From Paratrimastix pyriformis (taxonomy: Eukaryota > Preaxostyla > Paratrimastigidae), in the NCBI GenBank assembly GCA_027972325.1, contig JAPMOS010000059.1:167789-231788 (forward strand): 64,000 nt of DNA, given 5' to 3'. Positions 12,824-23,245 of the stretch are shown here, piece after piece; position 1 is the stretch's first letter; each line of letters begins with the position of its first letter. Both the position numbers and the translations under genes were made by a program. Below the pieces are notes generated by a model, which was not told the origin of the DNA, ran no database searches, and saw nothing but the letters and a program-made list of their open reading frames with translations.

Positions 12824-14094
12824 ATGCCGCGTCACGGCGGTGGGCATCACTCCCACCACAGCCACCATATGACTCATCACAGCCACATCTCGCATCACCA
12901 CAGTCATCATGTCGCAATCCCGCCTCCGCCATCTTCGACGCCGCAGATGGTTGTGTTGAAGGTCAAACAAGATGGGGCACACAACGTTTTCGAAAATGAG
13001 TATAGTCCTTTTTTGATTCCATTTTTGCCACAAGAAGAGTTTCAACAGCTCATCCAAGAGATCAATGCACCTTTGTACGCCTTGGTTCCCATGACTGGCG
13101 GTCAGATTTGCTGCATTTCTTGCTGCGCCGCACTTACGTGTGGCATGAATATTCTGTGCTGTGGCCACGGAGCGGAGTTTGACAAAGCTCATCAATCAGT
13201 CTGCCGCCCCACTTCCCACGAGGGTGTGTTTCATCCCGTCCACTCCGTCAGGCCTTAGATCAAGTTCGAGCCGCTGTGATTCGGGCAAATGCTCGATTCC
13301 AGGGACGAGAGATCGAGATCGAGCTGAAAACGCCGATCGCCCCCCGATGGGTCTGCCATTCCCCTAGGCACAGCTGACATCACCCCCACCCACCCATTCC
13401 AGCTCGAGATTCACTTGAAATCGCCGGTCTGTAGACCCCTTTGCGTCTTCCTTGTCACCGCTCTCCGATGGTGGTCATATAGACCATTTTGGGGGCTGCC
13501 CCCATGGTTCAGGCCACCTTCGCGACCGACTCCCCGCCGATGGTCGCGCCCGCCCCGCCCCCCGACGCAGTCTTCAACCCTGTCAGCTTCCCCCTGGCAG
13601 TGGACCAAATCCCCATCCAACCCGCCGTCACTGCCCCGGCCACCATCACCCTGGCCTCCACCGCCCCGGTCACCGTCTCCCTCTCCGTCCAGCCGCCCGC
13701 CCTCACCGTTCGCATCCCGTCGCCATCAGCGGAGATCCCCCCGCCACCACTCACGGGTGATTGGGGCAGTCCCGACATGGCCCGGCGCTCATTGATGGCT
13801 GCCGTTCGGGGTCCGGAACCCATTTCCGAGGAGCATCCACTCCCAGGGGAGGTGGAGACCTCTGCCGGCAATGGGCCGGCTGCCAGCCCGCCACAGGGGG
13901 CCACCTCGACCCCTAAGCCTCTGCTGGGTGGGCCAGGGCAGGAGGGCGAGAGTCCGGCATGGACACCTGGGTCGAGCGTTGTGATGGTAGCGGCAGCCGA
14001 GGCGACACCCGCTGTCGAAGTTACCCTTGGGTCATCGCAACAAGGCAATGATACAACGGCCGCTTCTTCACAGTCGCCTCCGATTGGGCTCTGA
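12824..14094 (+). CDS. ERF4/Golgin A7-like palmitoyltransferase accessory protein
   Basis: Four exons: 12824-13198, 13252-13350, 13403-13426 (only 24 nt), 13513-14094; 359 aa, phases all close. The N-terminus is His-rich. Residues ~45-165 match the Erf4 domain: FENEYSPFL start, an EF..LI..IN helix, a Cys-rich hydrophobic segment GGQICCISCCAALTC, then the basic/acidic C-terminal motif ending APRW-LEIHLKSP, which the micro-exon supplies and which corresponds to the final LEI strand of the family. In yeast and animals these small proteins bind and stabilise DHHC palmitoyltransferases (Erf2, DHHC9) at Golgi/ER membranes; the Cys cluster could itself be palmitoylated. The last ~190 residues are Pro/Ala/Val-rich and not part of the family domain. 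Donors are GTCTGC, GTCTGC and GTCTGT. Family assignment comes from motif recall. Confidence 0.7.
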
Positions 14095-14652
14095 TTTCTC
14101 CTTTTTGTCGCTCTTTTCATTTCGTTTGTCTCTTCCTCTTCCTCTTCTTCATCCTTTGCCGGCATCTATCATCTGAGGATTGTTTGTTGGGGGTGTCCCC
14201 TTCTCCTGTAAATACCGCATTGCCATAAGAACAAATGTCATGAAGTGGTGAGATTTGAGTGTTTCCTCGCCAGTCCCTATTCCAGTCAGTCTCGTGTTAA
14301 TGCAGCCTCGTGTGAGGCTAACTAAGGAGCCATGAGAAAGAAATCACAAAAGGTTTTATCCCCCAATTCCCCCGTCACCTCATCACCTCCGATAGGCTTC
14401 GGCTCAAAGTGCATCGCATCTCATCACCCCCACCTCCTTCACTGGTGAGCCTCGGCCTCGTGGTTGCGCTTGGTCGGTATGCCACCATCCTAGGTCGCCC
14501 CGAAAGCAAGCCAGGGAGAGAAAATGGATGGAAGATCCGGCCGGTCCGGCGTCGGGGGAGCGGTCGACCTGATCGGCCGGATGCGTCCCTCCGCCAGCCG
14601 CACTCGGTGCTCCGTCAAATCTCCCGGATATTTCCCGCCCATTCGGCGCACC
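14095..14652. other. Intergenic region, no gene seen
   Basis: Between the ERF4-like stop and the small-HSP promoter. T-rich sequence just after the stop is a plausible 3' UTR. Short open frames here show no coding character. Confidence 0.6.
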
Positions 14653-14659
14653 TATATAA
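14653..14659 (+). promoter_or_regulatory. TATA box of small-HSP gene
   Basis: TATATAA within CCTATATAAGGGG, 81 bases upstream of the start codon at 14740. No convincing GAA/TTC heat-shock element array was seen upstream. Confidence 0.6.
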
Positions 14660-14739
14660 GGGGGCGCCCTCGAGCCATGAATTCCAAACACGAGACTTGA
14701 CTGACAGTCAAACAGCGCGCACCACCAATCAACTCAATC

Positions 14740-15723
14740 ATGTTCGCCTACTATTCCACTCCCAATCCTCTGGAACACTTCTACTACGGCCGGAATTTCT
14801 TCGACGAGATGATGACACCCCTGCTCCAGTCCTTCTCGTTCCTCTTTGATGACACCACCCCACAATCGACGCCCTCGTCATGCTGCTGTTTCGGCGATGC
14901 CGCTCCATCGGCATGCTGCTCTGGCCAAAAGAATCCCACTGCACGTGGGTGCTGCTCTTCGACTCCCTGCTGCCCGCCCTCCTCATCTGCGGCGACATCA
15001 TGCTGCGATTGTTGCAGTGCCGACACCCGCTCGCCCTTCACATGCGAATGCGAGAGCACCACCGATCCGCTGATGCAGCTCTTCTGCTCCATGATGTTCC
15101 CTGCCTGCTGCCAGACCAATGCCTCCTCTTGCTGCTGCTGCGGCGGCGATCAGCCTAAGCTCAAGCAGCCTGCTGCCTCCCCCAAGGCTGCCAAGGCTGA
15201 TGGAGAACCCGCCCCGGCCTGTGCAGCCACCGAGGCTGCCACGGCCACGGCCACGGCCGCGGCCACTGCGACCGGTGGTGAAACGGCCCCGGCCACCGCT
15301 TCTTCTCCGGCCTGCCCCGAGACCCCTTCGGCCACTGAGGCGAAGAAGGACCAGGCGGCTGTCCACTGGCTTGCCCCGCGGTGCGACGTCGAGGAGAACG
15401 CCGATGAGGTCTGTCCCCATCCGGCACAAGTGTTGTTCATGAGACTCATCATTGTTCTTCCCTCGCCGCAGGTGCTGCTGCATGTCGAGCTGCCCGGGGT
15501 GCCCCGCGAGTTGGTCCACCTGGATGCCGACCCTGCCCGGGGAATGCTGACCCTGACTGCACATGCCCCCCGGCGGGGCGCCGACTACCGGCGCGTCTTC
15601 CGGCTGCCCCAGAGCTGCCAGCCCCGCCTGGGCGAGATCACGGCCGCCTGCGCCGACGGGGTCATGACCGTCCGCTGCCCCAAGGCGGTCGCCCCCCAGT
15701 CCGTCATCATCCCCATCCAGTAA
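14740..15723 (+). CDS. Cys-rich small heat-shock protein (alpha-crystallin domain)
   Basis: ATP-independent holdase chaperone by family. Two exons, 14740-15408 and 15472-15723, joined by a 63-base GTCTGT...AG intron; 306 aa. The alpha-crystallin domain lies at the C-terminus, starting just before the splice (DVEENADEV / LLHVELPGV) and ending IPIQ, with the conserved ITAACADGVMTVRCPK strand region. The ~135-residue N-terminal arm is unusual: it begins MFAYYSTPNPLEHFYYGRNF and carries dense Cys clusters (CCCFG, CCSS, CCDCC, SSCCCCGG), followed by an Ala/Thr/Pro-rich linker. The Cys clusters suggest metal binding or redox-controlled oligomerisation (inference). A TATA box lies 81 bases upstream. 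A decayed copy of exon 2 lies at 31,57x-31,81x on the minus strand. Confidence 0.85.
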   Translation: MFAYYSTPNPLEHFYYGRNFFDEMMTPLLQSFSFLFDDTTPQSTPSSCCCFGDAAPSACCSGQKNPTARGCCSSTPCCPPSSSAATSCCDCCSADTRSPFTCECESTTDPLMQLFCSMMFPACCQTNASSCCCCGGDQPKLKQPAASPKAAKADGEPAPACAATEAATATATAAATATGGETAPATASSPACPETPSATEAKKDQAAVHWLAPRCDVEENADEVCPHPAQVLFMRLIIVLPSPQVLLHVELPGVPRELVHLDADPARGMLTLTAHAPRRGADYRRVFRLPQSCQPRLGEITAACADGVMTVRCPKAVAPQSVIIPIQ

Positions 15724-15971
15724 AACCGCATTTGGGATTTGCGAACACGAAGAAGTCAACCGATCCTTCCTCTTCAGGGAGGAGGGGCAACAGCGACCAG
15801 GGTCACGTCAACCTTCGCAGAGGCGACGACTCGTGGGTGAAAGGGCAGCACCCGTGGCGGCGGAACGGCTGTTGGCACGGAAGAGAAGGGAGTCTCGCGG
15901 GGCCAGAAGAAATTATTTGAATTTGTCAGTCCGGTTCCAGCGACTCTTCAGTCAGTTTCGTTGTCAGCTCA

Positions 15972-17068
15972 ATGCAACGACGAGCAGCAACACCACATCC
16001 TCACCGCACTAATCAATCGCTGCCCGACACAGCCTCTCCCCCGACGCATCAACCCCAAACGCAACTTTGCGCAGCTCATGCCCAATCAATTTCCGAACAA
16101 GGTGGCTGCATTTACTGTGCTTTTGAGAAAAGTTTCCAAGAGCAATCAGATATTATAACCAATTTACAGGACGAGATCCAACAACTCCGGCGAGAAATTC
16201 GAACGTCAAATTCGATCAACTCCGCACCGACCGAACTCAAACCCCCACAAAGACCTGACGTGGTCGTTTTGGGAAATGATCATTCAATGCGAACTAAATG
16301 CAAGCCTGTGATGGATTCCGTGTTTGCGGCCCTACACATTGATGGAACGTTTATTGATCGTCCTGAAGACCTGCCTCCAGGATTCCTGCTACTTTACTTG
16401 TGTATCATCAGTACCCCTCGTCTCGAGACAGCCCTTGATCAGGAGCGTTTCCAAGCAGCCCGCCGTTCTGCTGGTCTGTAGTACCACCGAACTTCCCACC
16501 ACCGTGTCCCCCATCCTTAGGCAACAACGTGGTCCTTGTGCTGCTTCGCGTGGGCAACGTGGCCGGTGCCTTCCCGACGTATCTCGAGGACAGCCCACAT
16601 TACCCCTCGGGTGTGCAGCTGGGCACTACCCGCGAGGTGAAGGGCCTCGTCCAGGTGCTGGTCACCACCCAGAACATCATCCTCGAGTGCCCCCAGAACC
16701 AGGCCAACCTGGGCCGCCTCCGCGAGATGATCACCGCCTTCACCACGGCAACAGGGAGATTGGTACATCTACCCTTGCCTGCCAGTCCGGTCTCACTTAC
16801 CCAGGGTGGGCATCAGACTCGATTGCCGACCCGCCAGGCCCCGATCTCCCCCGATCCCCCACGGCCCTCGCCGGGCCTCGCGCCCTCCTCTCACCCACCA
16901 CCGACTCGTACTGCCGGGGTCCGCACCCGCAGTCAATCCATGGCTCCCCGTACCCCACCAGCCCACCCCGCCACCCACACCCGAGCACACCCCACACCAT
17001 CACCGGGGACTCACCGGCCGCCTACACAGCCATCGGTCATCCGGACTCGCGGGGAAAAATCTCGATGA
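15972..17068 (+). CDS. Family A protein A1: zinc-knuckle/coiled-coil/alpha-beta protein
   Basis: Not recognised as a named family. Exons 15972-16473 and 16521-17068 (donor GTCTGT, phase 1), 349 aa. Order of parts: an N-terminal C-x2-H ... C-x2-C motif (LCAAHAQ ... CIYC, residues ~36-55), a short coiled coil, then a predicted alternating beta/alpha domain (VVVLGND; DLPPGFLLLYLCIISTPRLET; after the splice NVVLVLLRVGNVAGAF and VKGLVQVLVTTQN). The tail is Pro/Ser/Thr-rich. Its paralogues are A2 (19815-20926), A3 (23645-25333) and two remnants. It is tail-to-tail with GTPase G1, 161 bases away, an arrangement repeated for other copies. The intron is at the same site in all three paralogues. Confidence 0.78.
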
Positions 17069-17229
17069 TGTGCATCCTTCCAGTCATTAGGAATCTCTGT
17101 TTCATCCGAGGTGCTGACCAATGGGGGGGGGGGGGGGGGGGGCTGAAGTGGGCGACATTCCGGGGACTTTCCATTCAAGTCAAGTGTCGCATGACACTCA
17201 CACAACAGCGGGGGGCCACCGCAATCTGT
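17069..17229. other. Convergent A1/G1 intergenic spacer with poly-G tract
   Basis: 161 bases between the stop codons of the convergent A1 and G1 genes, containing a run of about 18 G at 17,125-17,142. It must hold both 3' UTRs. Confidence 0.6.
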
Positions 17230-18549
17230 TCAGCCGCTGAATCCCGCCCGAAAAAAACAGGCCGCCTTGAGGGCGAGCCGCAAGGCATCCAAAGCCACGT
17301 CCTCCAGGGCGAAGCTGCGCACTGAGCGGTTCCGGTAGTTCAGGATGGCCTCAGAAACCACGGCGACACCTTGGACTGCGTCGGTAACACAGCGGGAAGC
17401 CAGGGAAAGTTGCGCCCGATCGCGGAGACGGGGATGATCGTCGTCGACAGTGGGATCAATCTCGTCGGGCTTGGTGAAGGCGACCACCAACCGCTTCCGC
17501 TCAGCGGGCGTAAAATCTTTGGAAAATCGGATAATCAGAGGGTATTTGCGATATGACAAACCTTTCAGCACATCAATCAGGTGGTCCTTATGTGGCCTGT
17601 AGGCACTGGGGATCTGGTCTGGGCTGAAGGCCGAGAGGGGTACAAGAAAGAGGATGGCATGAGCTTGTCGGCGGGATTGAGTCCTCGCATGACGCGCGAT
17701 CTCGGGGAGCAGGGCCTCGAGGCTCTCGTGGTCCTTGAATCCGTCGGGCAGGTCGCCCCGGAGGAGGGCCCGCAGAACCTGGGCTTCGTAGGTGGATCCG
17801 CAGGGGGTGTTGTGAGTCCGGTCCATCCCCCAGGTGTCAATCAGGGCTGCAGGCATTCCCGGAAGGTCATATCGAGTGAGACTCCGAGTGATTGATTGCC
17901 CCATACTGGCGGCCGGAGCTGCCATGATGGTGCCGAGGGTGTCCCCAATGGCGGTCAGGATGGTGTTGATGAAACTCGACTTGCCCACACCCTCAGGCCC
18001 CATCACCAGGATGTTGACGGGGGCGGGCGGTGCCCCGTCAGGGAGGGGCCTCGGAAGCCACTCCATGATTTCGTGGAGAAACGAACCTGCGGAAAGGGTT
18101 TCAGGTGTCCATTCAGGGGCGGACAGACAATGCATGAGGAACACCCCATACCGGGCCTTGCATGGTTCGAGGCCACATGTGAAGCCGAACTCAAAGCGGA
18201 CTTGTGGCACCAATGGTTGTCCTCGAACAAAGGCAATGTCAAAGTGCAAGAGATGCTCCTCGTTGGGGGTGAGAGTGTCATCCAGGCGCAGTTCACGACT
18301 CCTTTTCGAGAAATGATGACTGTTGTCCAGGAGGATCACTGTTTCGATGTGAATCGGGGATGGGGTGATATTTCGAATGTATACATCAAGATGTAAAACA
18401 GCCAGTCTGGGGGTGGTCGAGTCGATTGTCGATTGTGGGAATTGGTTCGGCCTCTGGAATACAGCGAGCGAAAAAAAGTCTCTGGAAAGCCCTCCATCTC
18501 CGATGAAAAAAAATGCCCCTGGTGCTGGCACATCCATGAGGGAACTCAA
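17230..18549 (-). CDS. Divergent IFI44-like GTPase G1
   Basis: Single exon, 439 aa, the only family G member here without introns. The N-terminal ~150 residues look like a beta-sandwich region. Then come G1/P-loop GPEGVGKSS (residues ~185-193), G3 DTWG and G4-like FTKPDE. The order of motifs matches the other G genes, whose P-loop is GIAGAGKSS with DTWG and VTKVDE. This P-loop and DTxG arrangement resembles interferon-induced IFI44-type GTPases (inference). It is convergent with A1 and divergent from the kelch-like gene, with 44 bases between the two start codons. A 3' fragment of a G1-type gene lies at 23,246-23,492. Confidence 0.75.
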   Translation of the reverse strand: MSSLMDVPAPGAFFFIGDGGLSRDFFSLAVFQRPNQFPQSTIDSTTPRLAVLHLDVYIRNITPSPIHIETVILLDNSHHFSKRSRELRLDDTLTPNEEHLLHFDIAFVRGQPLVPQVRFEFGFTCGLEPCKARYGVFLMHCLSAPEWTPETLSAGSFLHEIMEWLPRPLPDGAPPAPVNILVMGPEGVGKSSFINTILTAIGDTLGTIMAAPAASMGQSITRSLTRYDLPGMPAALIDTWGMDRTHNTPCGSTYEAQVLRALLRGDLPDGFKDHESLEALLPEIARHARTQSRRQAHAILFLVPLSAFSPDQIPSAYRPHKDHLIDVLKGLSYRKYPLIIRFSKDFTPAERKRLVVAFTKPDEIDPTVDDDHPRLRDRAQLSLASRCVTDAVQGVAVVSEAILNYRNRSVRSFALEDVALDALRLALKAACFFRAGFSG

Positions 18550-18593
18550 CGCAACCTTCGAGTGACGAGAACAACGTGGGCAGAACCGACGGG

Positions 18594-19704
18594 ATGGAGC
18601 AGCATCAACGACGATCTTCTATCAAGTTCGAACGAGTCCTTGGGGTCCCTTCTTCGGGTGCTTCCAGATGCATCTTCTCGTTCGAGGAAAAACTGTTCGT
18701 TCTTGTGGGCTCCAAGCTGTATACTGGTGGATTCCTCAATGCAGAACATGGTCGCTGTCTGTTTTGGTGCTCTCCCTTACTTCTTGCCATCATATTTTCC
18801 ATGAAAAATCAGCTTGGAAGGAAGTTGGAACTTTTCAAATTTCAACCAATTTCCATTTCGTCGTGATGGAAAATGGCAGCTGTGTGTTTTTTCATGAGTC
18901 CAGCACCGGTGACTCCGTGAAGTATACATATTGTCCGTTTTATTTTTTCTCCATCCACCGCTTACACCGAGACAGACGAACGAACCCCCCGTGACGGTCG
19001 TTGGTCGCCCAACCCGGTTGAAGGGACTTTGAACGTGCCGAGTCCTATCACGCATGTCGTGGGGCAAGGAGCGAACCATATTCTCTTGTTCTGTTCCGAA
19101 GGGAGAGATGGGCTCCTTGATCTTTGTGGTCGGTCTTACCACCTTCATTTTCTCTCGATCACACGCACATACACCCCAGTGGATGGCCGAAAAATTTACC
19201 CCGTGCCATCCGCCAGCAACCTGTCGCATGGGGACGTCCCATCCCGTCCGGCCCCAGCCCCCGGCAATCCAGGCTGTCATCTGCTCGCACCCAACGTGAT
19301 TGTGCGGGATTCGCCTCCACCCCCGGGCTCTACAAATCCTTGCCTTCGTTATCGAGACCGGTATTACATGCCCATCCAGTCAGGTCCTTGCAACGAGCTC
19401 TTCTCACCCATTCCTTTCCGACCGTTCTTTTCCAGACAGCCTCTACGGCTTCTTCGAGAGGGATCAGGTCATCCATGCCGTCGGTGTTGGGACCGGTGGT
19501 TCGGAGATTGTCCACTTGGTCTATGATCCGGCGGCACGTGATTGGGAGCTGCCCACTGGTACCGTCAAGCCTAATCTCCGGAAATATCTTGTGTGTTCCA
19601 CGAATAGGCTTTACGCCATCGTGAACAGTGAACTGCATGTCGCAAATCTCGCCGGTCCGTCGTCTGCTCAAGCCTCTCAACAAGCGCTAATCGCCCTTGA
19701 GTAG
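18594..19704 (+). CDS. Beta-propeller (kelch/RCC1-like) protein
   Basis: Five exons whose phases all close at phase 1: 18594-18756, 18813-18932, 18976-19128, 19180-19383, 19436-19704; 302 aa. No methionine-led frame spans it, so it is easily missed. The translation shows repeated blade-like strands: RCIFSFEEKLFVLVGSKLYT, HFVVMENGSCVFFHE, THVVGQGANHILLFCSEG, RLYAIVNSELHVAN. These read as kelch or RCC1-type repeats, but too few are clear to choose between them. Donors are GTCTGT, GTCCGT, GTCGGT and GTCCTT; introns are only 43-56 bases. It starts 44 bases from the divergent G1 start codon and ends ~110 bases before A2. Partner unknown. Confidence 0.65.
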
Positions 19705-19814
19705 ATCTGGTTCCACCAGCTCCACAGGGGTACCCACCTCCTCTCGCTCAGGCCTCTACCACCGCCATCACTCCTCCAATCAATCCGACACGCCCCGCCA
19801 CCGCCCAAGATGCG

Positions 19815-20926
19815 ATGGAACTGGAAGGCGAGCAGAACCAGGACGTGGAGGCGGTGAGGCGGGAGCTGGCTGAGCTCCAACAGAAGTACGACGAGTTGCT
19901 CCGCGACAAGAATTTCTTCCAGCAGTTTTACGACCATGAACAAGCTCTGCGAACGGGCTCTCCCCACCACCCGCCACAGGTGACCGATTCCACTTATTGC
20001 AAGACCCTCGAGGGAAGAGTCGAGAGCCTCCAACGAGAGCTTGCCCATGCCCAGACCCTTGCCAACGAGGTCCCCTCGCTTCGGGCCCAGCTTGCCCAGA
20101 CCCAGGCGGCCCGTGCCACCGAGGTCGCCTCGCTCCAGCCACAGATGGAGCGTCAGAGGCAGGAGCTCGCCCAGGCCCTGGCCAAACAGCGGTCCGACGC
20201 CCTCGAGTTCACCTCCCTACGGGAGCAGATGGCGCGCCAAGAGCAGGAACTACAACGCGAAATTGACGCGCTCCGGAAGGATGCCGAGGGTCTCATCCAC
20301 GAAAACGCTCACATGCGCGCCCAATTAACGACCGCCTCTACGGTCGCGGGCGACGGGGCAATGATCCCCAGGGGCCGGACAGTCGCGGTGGTCTTTAATG
20401 TGGCCAGCCAACAGTCCGCCTGCATGCCCATCCTCCAGGAGATCCTGGGGCCCCTTTCGGTGGGCATGCGGCCCTACGAGAATCCCCAGGATGTGCCCGA
20501 GGGATCTCTGGTGCTCTACCTGGGCATCCTCAGCACCCCCCGCATTGAGACGGCGTGCAACCAGGCCCGACTGGCGCAGGCCAGACAGAAAGCAGGTCCG
20601 TACAAACCATTTTTTTAAATATAATCCTCGTTCTAGGGCACCTTGTGATGGTGCTGCTTCGCGTGGGCAACGTGGCCGGGGCCTTCGGGACCTGGCTCGA
20701 GGACAGCCCACAGTACCCCTCGGGTGTGCTGCTGGGCACGACCCGCGAGGTGAAGGGCCTCGTCCAGGTGCTTGTCACCACCCAGAACACCCTCCTCGAG
20801 TGCCCCCAGAACCAGGCAAACACGGACCGGCTCCGGGGCATGTTCGCCGCGGTCATGCCGCCGCCCCCGCCCCCGCCGCCCCCACCCAAGCGCAACTTCC
20901 TCTCGAAGTTCCTCTCGATATTCTAA
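19815..20926 (+). CDS. Family A protein A2 with long coiled coil
   Basis: Exons 19815-20595 and 20637-20926 (donor GTCCGT, 41-base intron, phase 1); 356 aa. Residues ~10-165 are a heptad-rich coiled coil (ELAELQQKYDELL, SLREQMARQEQELQ). The alpha/beta domain follows (RTVAVVFNVAS; GSLVLYLGILSTPRIET; LVMVLLRVGNVAGAF), then a Pro run and a basic/hydrophobic tail KRNFLSKFLSIF, which could be membrane-seeking. The N-terminal Cys/His motif of A1 and A3 is absent. The splice site and alpha/beta core are conserved with A1. It is convergent with GTPase G2, with stop codons 313 bases apart. Function unknown. Confidence 0.8.
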
Positions 20927-21239
20927 ATCGCCAGAGGTCCTCCATCTCACCTTCGTTCCTCTGAACAATTCTCAGATTTTTCTGTTTCTATCATCGCAAT
21001 GTATGCGGGTGGGTGGGTGGGTGGGGGCAGGGGGGGGAAGAGGGGGGATGAAGAGGAGGATGAGGAGGAGGAGGAGGAGGAGGAGGGGGGGGGGGGGGGG
21101 GGGGGGGATGATGACCAGCTCACCTTGTTGACGATGGGGCTCGCTGTCGACCCTGCCGACCGAGGAATTTCCAGCTCGAAACCAAAAAATGTTCAATTCG
21201 CACTGTACAAAAACGAAAGAGTTGAAACAATATGACGAC
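20927..21239. other. Convergent A2/G2 intergenic spacer
   Basis: 313 bases of 3' flanks containing GGT/GGGGA-rich sequence, a GAGGAG run and a poly-G tract at about 21,090-21,108. No gene seen. Confidence 0.6.
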
Positions 21240-22589
21240 TCAATCCCTGTCATTTTGGGCCACCTCGTCGTCGTCGTCGTCGTCGTCCTCGTCCCAGCTG
21301 TACGGTCGGTCGCCGTAGCACAGCTTCCGTTTCGCGTTGGTGCGGGCCTGCAAGAGGGCGTCATGCAGGACGGCCATCAGGGGCAGCTCGATGTTGGCTC
21401 GGCGCTCGGTCTCATGGAGGTAGTTGCACACCAGGAAGATCCGGTTGGGGGGCACCCCCGTCCGGGCGGAGGCCGTCTGGCGCAGCGCCGCCAGCTGGGC
21501 ACCTGCATCAGGAGGAGGAGGAGGCCGAACCACGGCGGGCCTCCCTGGACGGGACGGGGCTGGTGCCGGGGTGGCTGTGGCTGTGGCTGTGCCCGTGGTG
21601 CGGTGGTCGTCCAGCCAGGGGTTCTCGCGAAATCCGGGCACCTGCTCGTCCACCTTGGTGACGACCAGCAGCGGATTGAAGTCTGCAACCAAAAAAAGAA
21701 AGTGATTGGCTGATGAAGTGCTTGTTCCGACAGACCGAGCAACTTCCTGAATGAAGTCTTGATCAACTCAATTTCACCCTCGTTGACCATGGTCACCAAA
21801 TCAGCTGCTGGAATGACGAAGATGACGGCATTTGGGGCACGAGTGTTCGCACCCACTGCGCCTCTTCCAGAAAGTGCTTCAATACTCTGTGCATTCACCT
21901 TGTTCATCGCGAAGCCCGAGGGGAAGAGGCCTCGCATCATCGCGCTGAACTCGGGCTCGTCCCAGTTGCCAGAAACGACGCCCCACACGTCCCAGATGAG
22001 GAAAGGGAGCCTGCCGAAATCGAACCGAATTCGCTCGATGGTGGTGGTTGCATGCGAGACGCCACCAAGAACAGTCGATGGAACTGCGATGTCATGCTGG
22101 CTATCACTCAGTATGGAGGCAAAACCACTGATCAAGCTCGATTTCCCCGCACCGGCGATGCCGAACACGAGAAGGTTGAGCTTTTGCTTTGGATTGCGGG
22201 GGGCGCGGGGGTGCTGGATACTGAGCAGAGGGCCAATGGCGATGGCTGAAAAAAAGAGCATCAGGATAAAAGATTTGGGACCCATTATTGCACAGACTAG
22301 TTGGAAAGGAACGGATGTTCTGTGAATTTCCATAGGAGAATTTGAACTGGAAGTCTTCGGGCCGAAGATTGAGAATCTGGAAGGGCAAGTATCGGATTGT
22401 CATCTCACAGTTGGTTTCTGAAAGAGGCGCCACGGCAGGCACCATGACAGTGCTCGTTCGAAATATTTTGTTCTCGAGGAGGGTGATCGGGCCGGCCGGA
22501 AGAGTGGTGGTGCCATTATTTCGAATTTGGATTGGGATAGTCACTGAAAAGCCGTTTTGGGGGTGGCCAACGTAAACGATGAGCTCCAT
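21240..22589 (-). CDS. IFI44-like GTPase G2 (intact copy)
   Basis: Three exons on the minus strand: 22589-22298, 22245-21736, 21682-21240; 1,245 nt, 414 aa, no frameshift, so it is the reference copy of the family. Exon 1 encodes a beta-sandwich domain of ~97 residues (starts MELIVYVGH; motif IPIQIRNNGTTTLPAGP). Exon 2 holds G1 GIAGAGKSS (residue ~124 on), a DVWG in place of the DTWG G3 of the paralogues, and a strand AVIFVIPAADL. Exon 3 holds G4 VTKVDE, then RIFLVCNYL and the helix IELPLMAVLHDALLQA, an arrangement like the C-terminal NYS/helix region of IFI44. An exon-3 insert (Thr/Ala/Pro-rich) and an acidic Asp-run tail are private to this copy. Donors are GTCTGT and GTCTGT. Convergent with A2. 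Confidence 0.82.
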
Positions 22590-23165
22590 TCTTGGGTTTG
22601 TTGTGGCGAGCGAGCAATTGTCGGAGTTGGCCTTACGTGTGGGCCTGGCCGGGGGGAAATAGACATCGTGTCACTCGCGACGAAGGACGACAATGCCTGC
22701 ACTGATTGAGGGAACAATCAGTCAGCCTCAGAGTGCCAACAAAAACACATTGAAATGTTCCACAGACACTGCTGACAGGTTAAATGATAGAGCGATGTAG
22801 TCAATTCGGAGCTGTGCACAATAGGCTCCTTTCTGCATACGATCATGGCCTGCCTGCCTCGTCGCGTCGTACAGCAGAGGCGAGCTGTAAATCTCGTGGC
22901 GATAGAGGGCGAGGGGGCGGGGTAGACGTGCTTCATCAACCCCGTCTGACCGCGGTTGGAGACTCTTTGGAGCCGTGACGATGGCAACGGCCGCCTCCTC
23001 GGGGGCCTCCGTGACGCGGTGCCTTCTCCCGCAATCCGCTCCCCCTGGGGCGGATCCATGCAGCCTCTTCCTTGCCCCTGTCGGCCTTCGGCGCCGGTCT
23101 CCTCCGCCGACGAGCTGCGCCGGAGGCATCTTCTCGGGGTCCTCGGACGTCTGTTGCGGGCTTTT

Positions 23166-23196
<31 letters not shown>

Positions 23197-23245
23197 GGGG
23201 GCTTGTGGTGTGGCGCGAGCCTCATCTCGCCTCCGTTCTCCCCTA
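22590..23245. other. No gene recognised; G2 upstream region
   Basis: Contains the presumed G2 promoter, GC-rich sequence and a poly-G tract at about 23,178-23,201 preceded by T's. Short frames on both strands show no family resemblance. Confidence 0.5.

Noticed and set aside
14998-15759. 253-codon minus-strand frame over the small-HSP gene
   Set aside because: Antisense shadow; the plus strand has the conserved alpha-crystallin domain, TATA box and intron.
16260-16760. Assignment of the family A core as a TIR domain
   Set aside because: Alternating strands and helices are compatible, but no TIR catalytic glutamate or BB-loop motif is visible; left as unassigned.
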